From NCBI RefSeq assembly GCF_048773025.1, contig NC_133552.1, forward strand, positions 19,831,001-19,895,000: a stretch of 64,000 nucleotides of DNA. The letters run 5' to 3'. Below, piece after piece: positions 25,330 through 37,816 of this stretch (position 1 is the first letter of the stretch; every line of letters starts with the position of its first letter). The position numbers and the translations under genes are program-made. Under the pieces are notes generated by a model. It made no database searches. It saw nothing but the letters and a program-made list of their open reading frames with translations, and was not told the DNA's origin. This stretch comes from Camelus bactrianus (lineage: Eukaryota; Chordata; Mammalia; Artiodactyla; Camelidae).

Positions 25330-25660
25330 AATTCTTTCTTCTCTCCCACATCTTTACTCTTACTCCCTTCTTCTCTGCTCAGTCCTCCTGGAAAATTCCT
25401 ACTTATTCCTCAACAAATAGCTTCAAGGTCATCTCCAGCTGAAGCTTTCCCTGCCCATCTCCTCACTCAAGTTAAACTTTTTAGTGACCTCAGAGTACTT
25501 AGTAGCTTTCTCTACTATAATACATAGCACATTATTTATTAATGGTTTATCTATTTCAAATCCCTTCTAAAATGTGAGCTTCTGGAGGTAGAGGCTGTTT
25601 ATCTCTTTGGATTTCTAAAATCTAACAAAGCACCTAGTACATAGGAGGTTTTCAAAAGTT
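25330..25660 (+). repeat. L2 3' end
   Basis: L2 3' UTR order: agctttccctgcccatctcc, aatacatagcacattattta, aaatgtgagcttctggagg, caaagcacctagtacatagg. Old. Confidence 0.75.
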
Positions 25661-26862
25661 AGTATAATGGGATGCACATGATCTTAAGAAGCATCCCCAC
25701 CATCCAAATGCCTTTTGGAACTTGTATTATTTGTGCACTGTGTTGGTATCTGCTAGGGAATGGAATTCACTGAAATGGGGAAGCACAGTGGAAAATGACA
25801 GTCAAATTTAATTAAGAAATTAACACATAATCATATCTCAAAACATCCGGTAAATATATCCAGAAGTCTCACAGAAGATAAAGAAAATGAAGTTCAGGGT
25901 CTGTGCCAGGTAAATTTCATTACAATAATAAAATGAATACAATTCACAGATCCACGTGGAAAAAAACCATGAAGGAGTATTGTGTTGTTAAACAAAGGAA
26001 AATAACAAAACTCCCAATAAAAAAGTCAGGTATTTTTTTTCAAGTAGCCATTTGGAAGTTATCTCCCACCTCCAAGTATTTCAATACCTACTCAGCCAAG
26101 GGCCTGCGATGTGCCAGCCAGAATTCTAAGTCCTGGGGATATATCAGACAAAATCCAATGAAATACATTGTAGCATGAGAGACAGACAATAAGCAATATA
26201 AACTAGAAAAATATACAACAGGATGTGTGCTACAGAGAAAATTAAGCAGGTAAAGAATTAGGTGTGCATTTATATAGTGAAAGCAACAAATTTAGATAGA
26301 GTGAGCAAGACAAACTTCACTGAAAAGGTGACTTTTGCTGGGGAAGAAAGGAAGAAAGTGAAGAAGCCATGCCAATATTTAAGGAAAAGCCACTGCAGGC
26401 AGAGAGAACAAGTCTGAAGGCGCCAAGGCAGGGGTATATGCCTGGTGTGCCTGAGGCACACGCAGGAAGCCAGCGTGCACAGAAGTGAGAGGATGAAAAA
26501 GGAACAGAAAATGAGGTCAGAGAAGTAACACGGATCAGGTCAACACAGGATGTTAGTTTTTCTCTGAGTGCTATGAGACATGTCTGCTTTGAGGAGAGGC
26601 CCAAGACTGTCTTATTTACCATCCTAAAATGATCACAAGTTGTCATGTTGAGAATACACACGTCAAGGCCAGAGGCATGCAGATGAGTTAGGAGTCAATT
26701 AAAATAGTCCAGGAAGGAGATAATGGCAGCTTGGACCAAAGTGATTAGTAATAGAGTTGGGGGCAAGTGGTCAGATTCTGGATATATTCTAAAGATAAAG
26801 TTGACAAGATTTGTTGAGACCAGATGTGAGGTATAAAAGAAAGAAAGAGAAGATGAAAGGAT

Positions 26863-27362
26863 AAAGAAGATGTGGTGTACATGTACAATGAATATTATTT
26901 ACCCATAAAAAAGATGGAAATTCTAACATTTGTGACACAGATGAACCTGGAGGACACTATACAAAGTGAAGTAAGCCAGATTCAGAAAGATAAATGTTGT
27001 ATGGTCTCACAGATACATGGAATCTAAAAAAGTCTAACTTAGGGAAGCAGAGAGTGGAACGGGGGTTGCCAGGGGCTGGGGTGGGAGAAATGGGGTGATG
27101 TGCTTCAGATTTTCAGTTCTAAGATAAGTAAGTTATCCTTGAAATTTTCTAAAAAAGTAGGTCTAAGTGTTCTCACCACAAGTGCACATGTGTGTGCCCG
27201 CGTGCACACACGCACACACACACACACACAGGAAGTAACGATGTGAGGTGATGAATGTGTTAATTAGCTTACTTACATAATCATTTCACAATGTACATCA
27301 AATCAATACATCTTACACCTTAAATATATACAGTTTTTATTTATCAATTACACCTCAATAAA
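26863..27362 (+). mobile_element. L1 LINE 3' fragment nested in L2
   Basis: End of ORF2 and 3' UTR: ttacccataaaaaagatgg, agatgaacctggaggacac, gtgaagtaagccaga, then the ggttgccaggggctgggg block. It differs from the young L1 3' ends elsewhere here and fits an older L1M group. A CA repeat lies at 27205-27230. Target-site duplication not clear. Confidence 0.8.
27205..27230 (+). repeat. CA microsatellite
   Basis: Interrupted CA repeat, 26 bp, within the L1 3' UTR. Confidence 0.9.
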
Positions 27363-27430
27363 CAGGGGCGAGGAGGAAGGATGTCAAGGTTACTGCCTTA
27401 GACAACTGGAAGAATGAAGCTGCCTTTTGC

Positions 27431-28626
27431 TGGGGGGAAAGTCTGTGAGAGGACCAGGGCAGAGCGAAGGGCTGTCTGTCATAAGCCCTCCTTTGGACTT
27501 GATTTTCTAAAAACATGCCACCCTGAGTATGATAAATAAAACCTGAGCACAGCTGTACATGAATTCCTAGCACCTGAGAAAGAAAAGGTCTCATCTACTA
27601 ATGGAAAAGAAGAATGAGCAGGTTGCCTCAAAAAACATTCTTTTGTTATCTTGCAGTGATTCAATTCTCAAGGGTTAATCACAAGCAAATCACTTTCTGC
27701 TGAACTCAGTGTTTCATGATGCCTTATTTGGTTCAATGTCTATAAAGAAAGCTCTTTGAATTTAAACAACAGCCAGTGGAAAGGAGAAAAATGGGAAGAA
27801 ACAAGAAAGACTGCTGGCAAATCAGCAGAATTTTGGAAAGAGAGGTATTGCACATGCAGATCAAAAGGAGGAGAAGGGAATCTATATTCGAGAAGAAGTG
27901 TCAGACATGATAAAATGACATTAGGAAGGGAATGTTTACACGCATCCTTTCCTAAAATCTTCAAGCTGGTATGAATTTCACAGATCTTCATATCTAAACT
28001 GGACCAACCCACAGTCATCTGCCTGGCCCTTACCATTACTGTTCCATTGGCAGCAACAAATATACTTGAACTTCTTTCAAAACACAAATTCCTTAATTAA
28101 CTTAAGTGAAAAACTTAAGTAAAAGGAAAAAGGCAAGGCTAACTCCATCTTGTTTGTTTGTTTAACTTTAAAGTCACTTAAGGTATTTTAAACCACAGGC
28201 ATACATTAATTTCCAGAGCATGGCTAGAGTAAATAAAAGGGCAAAACAAAAACAAATCCAAACAATAAAACAAAACCAAAAGCAAACATAGTAAGAAATA
28301 AAACTCAGGCTCCGGCCAGATAAGTACTTCTCTCCCTAATATAATTAACAAAAAAATTCCCCAAACTGAAATCCTTGCTGTAACTTATGATCTTAAGAAT
28401 AATCTTTTAAGCACTGTTTTGCATTTATTCAGTGACTGGCTGATGTAAACCTCATCTCCACTTTCTCCTAATAGCATAAGCAGCTTGCTTCCTTCCTCCA
28501 TGCTAAATGTGCCTAGTCAGAAAGTCCTGTCCAGTCAGCCTAGTCGTGGTTGCCCTTGGCTCATCACAGGTTCGCCAAACCAGGCTGCACATTTGGCTCC
28601 AAGTTCTTAAACCCAAGTCTACTGTG
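27431..28626. other. Unassigned intron 1 sequence
   Basis: No gene or confident repeat recognised. Opposed open frames of about 70-115 codons near 27.75-28.09 kb overlap each other and match nothing I know. Confidence 0.45.
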
Positions 28627-29010
28627 CTGGTTTGCTTTATGCGTCAATTTGGCGAGGACAGTCAATTAAACACCAATCGAGGTGCTGCTGTGTCGGTATT
28701 CTGTACTTCTGGCTAACATCTGTGACCAGCTGTCCTTAAGTAAAGGAGTTTATCTCTGATAATCTAGGTGGAGCTCATCCAACCAGCTGAAAAGCCTTAA
28801 GAAGAAAACTGAGATTTCCCTGAGGAAGTAGAAATTCTGCCTCAAGGATCAGCTGCTGTCTGAAAGCTGCCAGTCAGCAGGACTGCCCCACAAATTTTAG
28901 ACTTGCCAGCCCACACAACTGTGTAAGCCAATTCCTGGAAATAAAGAAAAAGATAAATAATACACCCTACTTAGTTCTGTTTCTCTGGGGAACCCTGGCT
29001 GAAGGAGATT
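28627..29010 (+). repeat. MaLR-type LTR (MLT1 group), fossil
   Basis: Solitary LTR of the ERVL-MaLR group. Marks are the tgctggtttgctttatgcg start, ggtggagctcatccaaccag, gtgtaagccaattcctgg and the ttctgtttctctggggaacc end. Old (predates the camelid radiation) and strongly diverged. Confidence 0.7.
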
Positions 29011-29054
29011 TCTGCTGTGTTTCAAGACCAAAAAATAATGCTTTTAGGCATATC

Positions 29055-29185
29055 CCTTTGACTCATTCATTATTCACTAATTCATCACTTAAAGATCTAA
29101 TCTGAGAGCCTGCTACGAACAAGACACTGAGCTGGGGGTAGAGATATAGTTTAATAAGATCAGCTCACAAAGGTTACAAACTGAC
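29055..29185 (-). repeat. L2 3' tail fragment
   Basis: Reverse L2 tail: tcattcattattcactaatt, then gagctgggggtagagatat. Old. Confidence 0.55.
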
Positions 29186-30159
29186 CTGCAGCCTCAAAAC
29201 AAAACTATGCAAGTCCTCAAAACTTACTACTTTACTTTTATATTTTATTTCGCCATAAGTTTATCTAATTCATTTTAAAACTTACTAGATTTTAACCATA
29301 CATATTCTTTGGGATAATAATAAAGAGATGGCAATTTTATTTGTCAATGAATCTCAAAAGTTGACCCATGACACTCCCACTCGTAGGCCCAGATTTTAAA
29401 TGAGATTATGGACCACAGATTAGCTCTGGGCTATTTGCAAAGGCACATGGTGGTAACTCCAACCTCTTCTCTTATTACCAGGTCAATGTGTAGAGACACT
29501 GGAGTTAAGAGCCACTGCTTTATACAATGACCCTGAGATCACCAACGTGCTGTACAGATTTTATTAGTGTTAACACATTCAGTCTGCCAAATTTGAAACA
29601 AGGATGCACTAACTAAAAACTCTACAATTATTACAATAATTGAATATAATAGTAATTGAAATTTTTAAAAAAATCTGTAAAACTTTTAACATTAGGTTTA
29701 ACTTGAGGGAAAGATTCCATATTTCTATCTTTATTATAATTAATTAAGCCAATGCTAGTAGGAAGTAGTTGAAGAGGCTGAAAAATGATTTCAGCAGGTA
29801 TTTGGTCAGAGATTGTTAAGTAAGAAACCTACACCTACTCTTGGATATTTTCCCTGTGAGCTGGTCCTTACCCTACACTTCTCAAAATAAGCTCTCTATC
29901 CTCTGAAGCGCTGTCTGAGTGAGGCAGTTGGGGGTACCTGAGTCATATCCCTACTACCCTCATTCATTTGACTCTAATACATCCCTACCTTTCTGTTTCA
30001 CAACCCTTCATGTAACGATAGCATTACTGACACCTCTCTAACACAGAAGGATGTCTAGTACATATGGTTTCTCACTGCTAAATAGCAAAGAGAAATGGAA
30101 CTACTCTAGACAGGTAGCAGGATCAAGTAAACTTCCAAATATGAACCAAATCAGTACCA
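29186..30159. other. Unassigned intron 1 sequence
   Basis: Nothing recognised on either strand. Confidence 0.45.
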
Positions 30160-30370
30160 ATGGTACCCTCTCCCCTATTCAAACACTCCCATCTCTCTAC
30201 CTCCCAGTTTATTTCTCTATTGTGATTCCAGACCACAACTTTACAACTTGTCTCCTTTACTGAACTGTGAGCCTCTAGACAGCAGGAAGCAGGCATTCTT
30301 CAACTTTGTATTCCCAGACTATAATACTGGTTAAATAAAAGTAGTTAATTGACTGGATGGATGAATGTGT
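30160..30370 (+). repeat. L2 3' end
   Basis: ctgtgagcctctagacagc, tcaactttgtattcccagac and a gactggatggatgaatg end. Old. Confidence 0.6.
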
Positions 30371-31489
30371 GGATGTATAGTTAGCTAGACAGGTGGCCAG
30401 TTGCTAAGTACTCTGCTTCTGGGTCACAGATGGTTTCTGAGAAGAGTCCAGATAAAACTGAGGGACAGGGTCAAGGTTAGATCAAGAGGGAAAAGGGTGG
30501 ATACAGGCAGAGAACAAAGATTAAAGCTGGCAAAACTGAATTCTGATTCAGATCCTGTCCTCAATCCACTGTGAGTCTAACTGCAACTGACTACGTGTGT
30601 GCTGAGGGGTAGGGATCCTCTATAGAATATGTTAAGTATCGACAGAATATGTTATATACAGTTTGGACCAGTAACGTGAAATATTTCAAAGATAGATTGG
30701 ACCAGACAACTTGTAAAATATAAGGTCAATGTCCATCTATTTAGCAATATGGAATCACCTCAAGATAATAACCCTAAGCACACAGGCCACGAAGGGACAC
30801 GATTTTCAAAGAAAAACTCTAATTAGAAAATTAAACCAGAATGATACTGAAAGATGACTTAACTGCTTGGAACATATGTGTTAAGAAGTAAGAAGCATGG
30901 CAAGCTCTGCACCCTTGCCCTGATGCCCTTGAGACTTTTCTTTGGCCCGAAGCTTCAGATACACCTGCTCTCTAGAGCTTGGTCTTCTGAGCACTTCAAG
31001 GTTCACTGAGGTCTAGGAGTTAGTTTCTTTAACTTGCTCATCACTGCTATTTAATTCACTGCCCCTAAATTTCTCTCTTTCAAGTTTAAGGAGTCGCCTT
31101 AGTTCTACTTCCTACAATTCAGAGGAAAGGGACTTTTCTCCTTTATCGTGTATCATTACTGCACTGACTTTTACTAAATTCTTTTTATTCAATAACATCC
31201 TGAATTAAGAGTTCTACACTATTCCTGAATTAAGTTCTAAACTATTTTAGCCTATCTTCAAATGAGCCTTCCCTGCCTCTCTCCCTCTCATACAATCACA
31301 CACTTCTCCCCTAAATTCATATATTTGTCATCTTTCTGGAAATTTTCCATTTCTGTCTGACTTTTGAAAGATGTAAGCAGATGTACACACAGTATTCTAG
31401 GTCCAGAGACATTATACTTCTATAACAAAAAGATATGTTTGTTGTATTTTCAATAGCTGCCATAAGATGTCCAACGTTTTGTTGGCATC
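30371..31489. other. Unassigned intron 1 sequence
   Basis: Nothing recognised on either strand. Confidence 0.45.
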
Positions 31490-31675
31490 TGTAGAGCTGA
31501 AAGAAATTATAGAAAACATCTAGCCAAAACCCGCTCCACTTCTTCCATTTTACGGAGGAAGACACTGAGGTCCTGGAAAGTCACACGCCTTGCCTGAGCT
31601 GTAGCAATGGTTATCAGTGTCTGCACTGGGACAGGAACACAGGCATCCTCATTCCAGACTAGAGCCCAGGTCTTC
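31490..31675 (-). repeat. MIR SINE fragment
   Basis: Reverse MIR core: cttccattttacggaggaag with acactgagg, then a tRNA-like end (cattccagactagagccc). Confidence 0.7.
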
Positions 31676-32619
31676 AAGCAACAATTTAAAAATTATTCCC
31701 ACACTCTTTTAACAGACTATAAAAATAATTCAATTATCTTTCTAGTGTGAGCTCATACTCGATGAAACATCCCCATCTAACTTAAATGCCCATTCACAAA
31801 AAACTTACAAAGTCTTGTACAACTTCTCCCTAGGCAGTTTTATAAATTACCTACAGAAGAGAGTGTCATTTAATTATCTAACGTCAAACTGGATCCTAGC
31901 ACTGGTCCTTGATGTTCTCACTCCTTATAATTCCCTGATTTTTTCCTCCTCACAAAATTTTATCTTCCCTTACCCTCCAACAAGAAGTTGTATTTTCAAC
32001 ACCCCTACATTCAAAATAAAACCAACCAATTTGTTAAGTATGGAAGTAATATTACTAGTACCTCCTTCAACTTCTGGATGGGCCACCTGGCAACCTGTCA
32101 CACTCCAGTATAAAGGCCATTAATAATGAGAGGCATACATTTTAGCCAACTACTCAAAGCCTTACACACTGTCAAGGCAGTAGTTCAATGAACATTCTCA
32201 TAAACTGATACTGCAAATTCAAATTGGGGCAATCTGTTTTGAGGGTAATTTCATCATAGAACTCAAGAGCCTTAACGATACTCATGTCATTAGGCTCAGA
32301 AAATAATCAGAAAGGTGCATAAAATGTTCTCATAGATGAGAATATTCATCACTGCATTATTTATATTATATAAAACTGTAAACAGTTTGAATACTGAACA
32401 GGGGAATAATTAAACTAAGGCATATCTAAAATATGCATCCCCAATTAAATAATATATTGATGAATGTTTACAGACCATGTTAGAGAATAAAAGCAAGTTA
32501 TAAGGCAGAATGTACAGTGCATACACACAGGGAAAAAAATGGAATAATATAAACCAAAATGTTAACAGTAGTTACATACGCTTATTACCTACCTTTTATC
32601 ACTAAAAGTCTTTGGATCA
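31676..32619. other. Unassigned intron 1 sequence
   Basis: Nothing recognised. A 102-codon open frame at 31815-32123 matches nothing I know. Confidence 0.45.
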
Positions 32620-32900
32620 CAGACTTCGGAATTCAAAGATATACAGTTTGAATTGCTCTCTACGTGTCAGCAACGTGACCTTGGCCAAGTTACTTAACCT
32701 CTATACTAGTGCTTCCTCATCTTTTTTTTATAGTCTATTCAAAGAGTATGGGAGTAATTTCTGAATTGTCATATGAAGACCTAGGCTCTAGCCTGGAATT
32801 AGGATACCTGTGTTCCAGCAAAATGAGGTTAATAATACCTACATTCTTGGGTTGCTATAAATTTTTATATACTTAGGACATACATATACATCACATAGTA
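32620..32900 (+). repeat. MIR SINE fragments (probably two)
   Basis: The first has gtgaccttggccaagttact and taacctctatac. A second tail-like piece follows (aaaatgaggttaataatacc). Confidence 0.65.
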
Positions 32901-33441
32901 TCCTATATGTGAAAAACACTCATAAAATAGGTTTGCTGCCCTCTATCCTTGAGGGTTGCAGCTCTGGTTTACTCATCTCTTCCCCACACACACCTCGTAT
33001 ATAGCTTCCATGTATTTTGTGTTTAAAAAAAAATCTGTTAAACTGAATTGAATTGACAGACTTTAAATACAAGAGTTGGAGACTGCCTATGTTATCAGAG
33101 GCCTTAAGCAATAAAATTACCAAATTTTGGGAAAGCATGTTGGAAGAAGTCAGAGTTTTATGTGCACTGACCATACCTAACATGTATTAGATGCTTATAT
33201 TTTAATAGATGCCCCTCTATACCATTAAAAAGAAAAAAAGAAAAAAATCAGAGTCTCATTTATCTTAATTTTTTAAATTTAAGGCTGTCATTTCATCATT
33301 CTATAAAATATGTCTCTCATCCTCTATTTTTCTAGTTGTTTCACTCATTTGTTAATCATCCAGAAGAAATTTACAGAGCCATAACCACGTGGCTTGTACT
33401 ATGCAGAGAACTGAGAACAAGGATCCTCTCTGTCCTTGCCT

Positions 33442-33526
33442 GAGGGGGAGGGTATAGCTCAGTGGTAGAGTGGCATGCTCAGCATGCACGAGGTCCTGGG
33501 TTCAATCCCCAGTACCCCCATTAAAA

Positions 33527-33561
<35 letters not shown>

Positions 33562-33628
33562 ACAAACAAACAAACAAACCAAATTATGCCCCTCCTCCAA
33601 AACAAAACAAAATTAAAAAACCAACTTG
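33442..33628 (+). mobile_element. Camelid tRNA-derived SINE (vic-1 type) with AAAT/AAAC tail
   Basis: Near-consensus SINE (tatagctcagtggtagagtg, ggttcaatccccagtacccc). The tail has expanded into (AAAT)n and (CAAA)n microsatellites at about 33526-33580. Target-site duplication GTCCTTGCCT at 33432-33441 and 33629-33638. One of the youngest copies by eye. Confidence 0.92.
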
Positions 33629-34134
33629 GTCCTTGCCTAGAAAGAATATCTAATTTTAGTTTAAAAGACATGTTTCAAAAAGTGGAAGCACTATTTAAAT
33701 AATGCCAGCAAATCAACACGTGGGCCAAGTCAGGTATGTGTTATCATCGTCTAGTTTCAAATATTCACCAGAGGGGGGAAAAAACCAGGAAAAATTACTT
33801 TAAATGTTCCACTACCATGAATCAAAGAATTTCTGAGAACTGGGAAAATAGCCACTCCATCATAGCTGCTACTGCTGGAGGAAAAAAAAAAGCACCAAAA
33901 CTGTTTACAAATTCCCTAAGGCATTTTTTTCTTCCAAAACAGCATAAGCAGTAAATAACCTTCTAGATAAATATAAACTGCCTGAAAGCGTTATAAAATG
34001 CTAAAACTTCTATCCTGAGACCGCAACATTTAAGTTTATGATAGACAATAGTTGTACCTGAGGGAAATTAAGAAAAAAATATTATTCTGCTTCAGGAAGG
34101 TAGTTGTGATGGAAAAGGAAAGATGGAGACTATT

Positions 34135-34880
34135 CCGTCACTCAACAAACATTTATTTAGCATTTGTCTATAAATATACACTTATTGAGCATACTCCAGG
34201 CCTTGTGCTTAATTCTGGGGAAAGAGTAGAAAGCAAGACAGACAGACTCTTGTCCTCCCTTGGAGGCTAATATAAAGGAGAAATCCTACAGAAAAATACC
34301 TGCGTCAATGTGCTGAACCAAACAGCCATATTTATTCATTAAGTCACCCATCAGTAATAAAAGCTAATAGTTGCTCACTTAATAAACTAAGTGACTACCA
34401 TGTGTCAGTTGCAATGAATGCCAATCACAGAAGCTTGTAAGTTCTTGCCTTGAAGATTTCACAATCTAGATGCTTACACAAATACAAATAATTTTGATAC
34501 TTTATAAGAAATAACTTAATAAAAAACTGTGCAACTGTCTAAGGAAATACATGGGATAACACACCTTTATTATGCTAGGGAAAGGGAACTTGAGCCAGGC
34601 GAGGCTATATATTACTAACCTGAGTCTCAAAAAATGAGTAAGAGTTTGCCAGGCAAGGAATTTCAAAGGAGAAAACCATTGTAAGTGAAGTCACAGCACA
34701 GGGTACAGGACAGCGAAGGGGACGGAAAATGGGGTTAAGTTAAGTCATTCAGGGGTCAGTTCATGAAGAGTCCTGTATGCCACCATGCTATATTTATCCA
34801 GTTTATACAATTACAATGGAAGGTTTGGACCCTGGAAAATTTACTAAAAGGGAGGTCACCATAATTAGGTCTTAGTATAG
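34135..34880 (-). repeat. L2 LINE fragments
   Basis: Reverse L2 tail (cactcaacaaacatttattt, ccaggccttgtgcttaattc), then a second start (ttaataaactaagtgactac) leading into ORF2-end marks (gtcctgtatgccaccatgc). Two overlapping L2 pieces are likely. Confidence 0.7.
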
Positions 34881-35469
34881 AAAAATAACTGATGGCAGTG
34901 TGAAGGTTAAAAAGGGTAAAGTTCCAGAAGCAAAGAGACTCTGTTTTTAAAGCCTGATAGGTCAGGGTAGAGATGATAAAGACAGAGTAACTTTAAAGTT
35001 TCTTTTCCACTTTTCCATGAGAACCAGCTTTGCTGAAGCAAAGTTTGACCATGACCTCTGAGTAGTAAACAATGAATTTTAAGATAGTATTTCATTCAAA
35101 TTACGACACAAGTATTTTTGCCTACATTTTTATCTAATTTCCCAAACAGGTTAATGAACATTAATTCTTAGTCTCTAAAGGGAAGCTTACCTGAGAAAGT
35201 CCTTTCACATTTATAACTGCAGATATATTTCAAAAACTTTAAAATAAATTGCATCTTTTTAAAAAATGGTATGAAAAATTTCTTCAGTTCCTTGCCAAAC
35301 ATTTTATTTCTACTGTTTTCAATAAGATTAGTGAATATGTCCCACACCTAGGTCATTTATTCTTTCCTAACACTACCCTTTGTCAACTTCCCATCACTTT
35401 CATTACTTCCAAGTTCCCCTGAAGTTATTATCAACTGTCTTATCTTCTACCTCATCACTGGTCACTGCC
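34881..35469. other. Unassigned intron 1 sequence
   Basis: Nothing recognised on either strand. Confidence 0.45.
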
Positions 35470-35690
35470 TGGACCAATGATTCCCAACAGAAGCAAAACA
35501 GACCCTTAGGGACATTTTGAAAGTTTGTGAGGAATTTTTGGTTGTCATAATAAGCTGGATAGGAGTGAGGGTATTTGGTGCATGGGGAACACTGATCCTA
35601 GAAGTCCTAAAATGTATAAGACGACACTGTACAACAAAAAACTGTCGGCATCCCTCAAGATCTTGAAAGATTCTACTGGACATTAAGTAG
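35470..35690 (+). repeat. MER5-type hAT transposon fragment
   Basis: Non-autonomous hAT-Charlie remnant: ggaccaatgattcccaacag start, gacattttgaaagtttgtga, ggaatttttggttgtcataa, then cactgtacaacaaaaaactg. Old. Confidence 0.65.
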
Positions 35691-36329
35691 TGAAAAGCCT
35701 GTATATAGTCATCTCAGTCTAGGACTTTATTATACGTAAAATATATCATTTTTGTACCGTTTTAGTGAAGACTGAATTTTTCCAAAATGCAACTATCATG
35801 TAAACTGAGGTAAGATTCCACTTTGTTTTGTTCAAAGTTTTACCAAAAATTGTTCACAACTTGGGGAAAATGAGTGTGTTGATGCAAATGGTCCTTATTT
35901 GCATCTGAACTGCCAATGTAATACACCTGAAATCAGCCTGCATTTACAGCCATCACACTCAGTGATTTTTTTGCTTTGATGCAATATGCCAGCAACTGAT
36001 TAGCACTTCCTTGTGTCTTCTGATGGAATCATGCCCGAACACTTGCATATTTAAGGAGTAGACATGTTATTTTCTAATAAAATACTTGTTTCACCTTTAT
36101 GCTTCAATTAAAGCAGTACATTTTACCTACTTATATTTAAAAAATCACCAATATTATTTCTATCTTCAGAATGCTACAGGGCTCCAGCTGCCTTCCAAAT
36201 CAGCCTAGTACTGAGATATTTCACTACTCCCCATAAAGAGATGACTTACACCTAACCTAGTATCTCATCAGGTTTATATCACTGACTGAATACTCCATTC
36301 AGAAAGGCTTATTTCTAAGGAGTCAGCAA
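35691..36329. other. Unassigned intron 1 sequence
   Basis: Nothing recognised on either strand. Confidence 0.45.
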
Positions 36330-36510
36330 GTAATAGTGGAACGAGTATAGGATTTGGAATCCTAGGTCTAATACTTATTAGGAGAATGATCCTGGATGAG
36401 CTGCTTACCACTTTCTGAGTCCCTGTCTCCTCATTTAAGTGAGAATTAAAAAGGACCTTCCTTACAGGGTTGTAGTAAGAAATGAATCAGACACAGCAGG
36501 AGCTCAGTTT
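36330..36510 (+). repeat. MIR SINE fragment
   Basis: tataggatttggaatcctag, atgatcctggatgagctgct, gtccctgtctcctcatttaa, then cttacagggttgtagtaag. Confidence 0.75.
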
Positions 36511-36674
36511 GCCTTTTCAAACTTTTATCTGTCTTGTTCATTTACTTACTCCAAGGATGATACATGGCACTCAGCAGTTCTCAAATGTCTGCTGAATAAA
36601 AGCATACTGCTTTCTGAAACATTTCCAGGCAAACCCAGCTGACACTGTCCCAGAAATTTATCAGTTAATCAAGT

Positions 36675-36800
36675 AATGATTACTGAGCACTCACAACTTG
36701 AGTGCTTACTCGAAGTAAATACCCAGTCTCTGCTCTCAGAAAACAGAAAAATGATGGGAAATGACAGGTCAACATAAAAGGTGTCACAAGACAGTGTATG
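36675..36800 (-). repeat. L2 3' tail fragment
   Basis: Reverse L2 tail: atgattactgagcactcac, acccagtctctgctctcag. Short. Confidence 0.5.
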
Positions 36801-36959
36801 ACTAGTCAAAACCAACCCTACAGACAGAAAGTGTGCTGCATCTAAAGGCAAGACATATTGCTGCGGGCTGGATCAGCATGGAACGTGGTGTGGAAAAGGG
36901 ATAAAACAGCCATGTTTCCAGACTTTCTCTAACTAATCCATTCTTCTTACACACAGCTT

Positions 36960-37650
36960 GAGAGAACTTTACAATAGCCCAACCCATCACTCCTCTGCTC
37001 AAAGCTCATCAAAATAGTACCATTGCCCTCAGGATATCCCAGCCTATTCCTGTGGTTTACCAGCTTCTAGCGCCCATTTATCTGGGAACAACACTGATCA
37101 ATAAGGTAGCCACTGACTACATGTGGCAACTGAGCCTGTGAAATGTGTCTAGTCTGAACTGAGATGTGCTGTTGGTGTAAATTTCACACTGGATTCCAAA
37201 AACTTAGTACCCCCCCCCCCCCAAAAAGTAAAACATCTCCATCTCATGAATAAACACTTCCTTTTCCCAGCTCTACTTTTCAGCCTGAATAAACCCCCTG
37301 CTATTTCCGGCTGGGCCCTTTCTCTGGTCTACTTTATAGCTACTACGACTCATAGCTGAAATACTTTTTCCTCTTCCCTGAGTTTACTGCCAGTCATTCT
37401 TCAGATCTTAGCTTTACATAGATGGTTACATCGCTTCCTCCAAGAAGCCTCCCCTGACCTCACCGCCTGGCCCCGAAAGACTGGGCTGGGGTCTCTTACG
37501 TGACGGGGAACATCCACCCTACAGTACTCATCGTGTTGCATCAGCAACTGCCTGTTTTCTTTTCAGTCTCCCCGACAAGAGTGGAAGCTCCTTGAGGGAC
37601 CAGAGACTGGGCAAGCTTACTCGTCAACGCCAGGCACCGAGCAGCATCTC
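36960..37650 (+). repeat. L2 LINE fragment reaching the DNAJC15 CpG island
   Basis: L2 ORF2 end (catcactcctctgctcaaag, gtaccattgccctcaggata), then a piece at about 37095-37200 that looks like another old repeat, a C-run at about 37211-37221, and the L2 3' end (gcctcccctgacctcacc, gtggaagctccttgaggg). It ends about 170 bp from exon 1. Confidence 0.65.
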
Positions 37651-37816
37651 GGCTGAACAAGTGAGGGGTGGGACAAAGATGGTGAATGAACACCGGGAGG
37701 TCCCCGGTTCGAGGGTAAGGGGTGAGGCAGGGAGTAGAGGGGTTTCCGGGGGGCGCTAGCGGACAGGCTCCGGCAGCTTGGCGCGGGAGAGCGGCGGGAG
37801 CGCGGGCAGGACTCAC

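Larger units (their letters stand above)
26066..27430 (-). repeat. L2 LINE, split by an L1 insertion
   Basis: Minus-strand L2 from its 3' tail (gcctgcgatgtgccagcc at about 26101) into ORF2 (gtcagattctggatatattc). It stops at about 26862 and continues at about 27363 (ggatgtcaaggttactgcc, caactggaagaatgaagctg), the next part of L2. The L1 at 26863-27362 therefore landed inside an existing L2. Confidence 0.8.
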
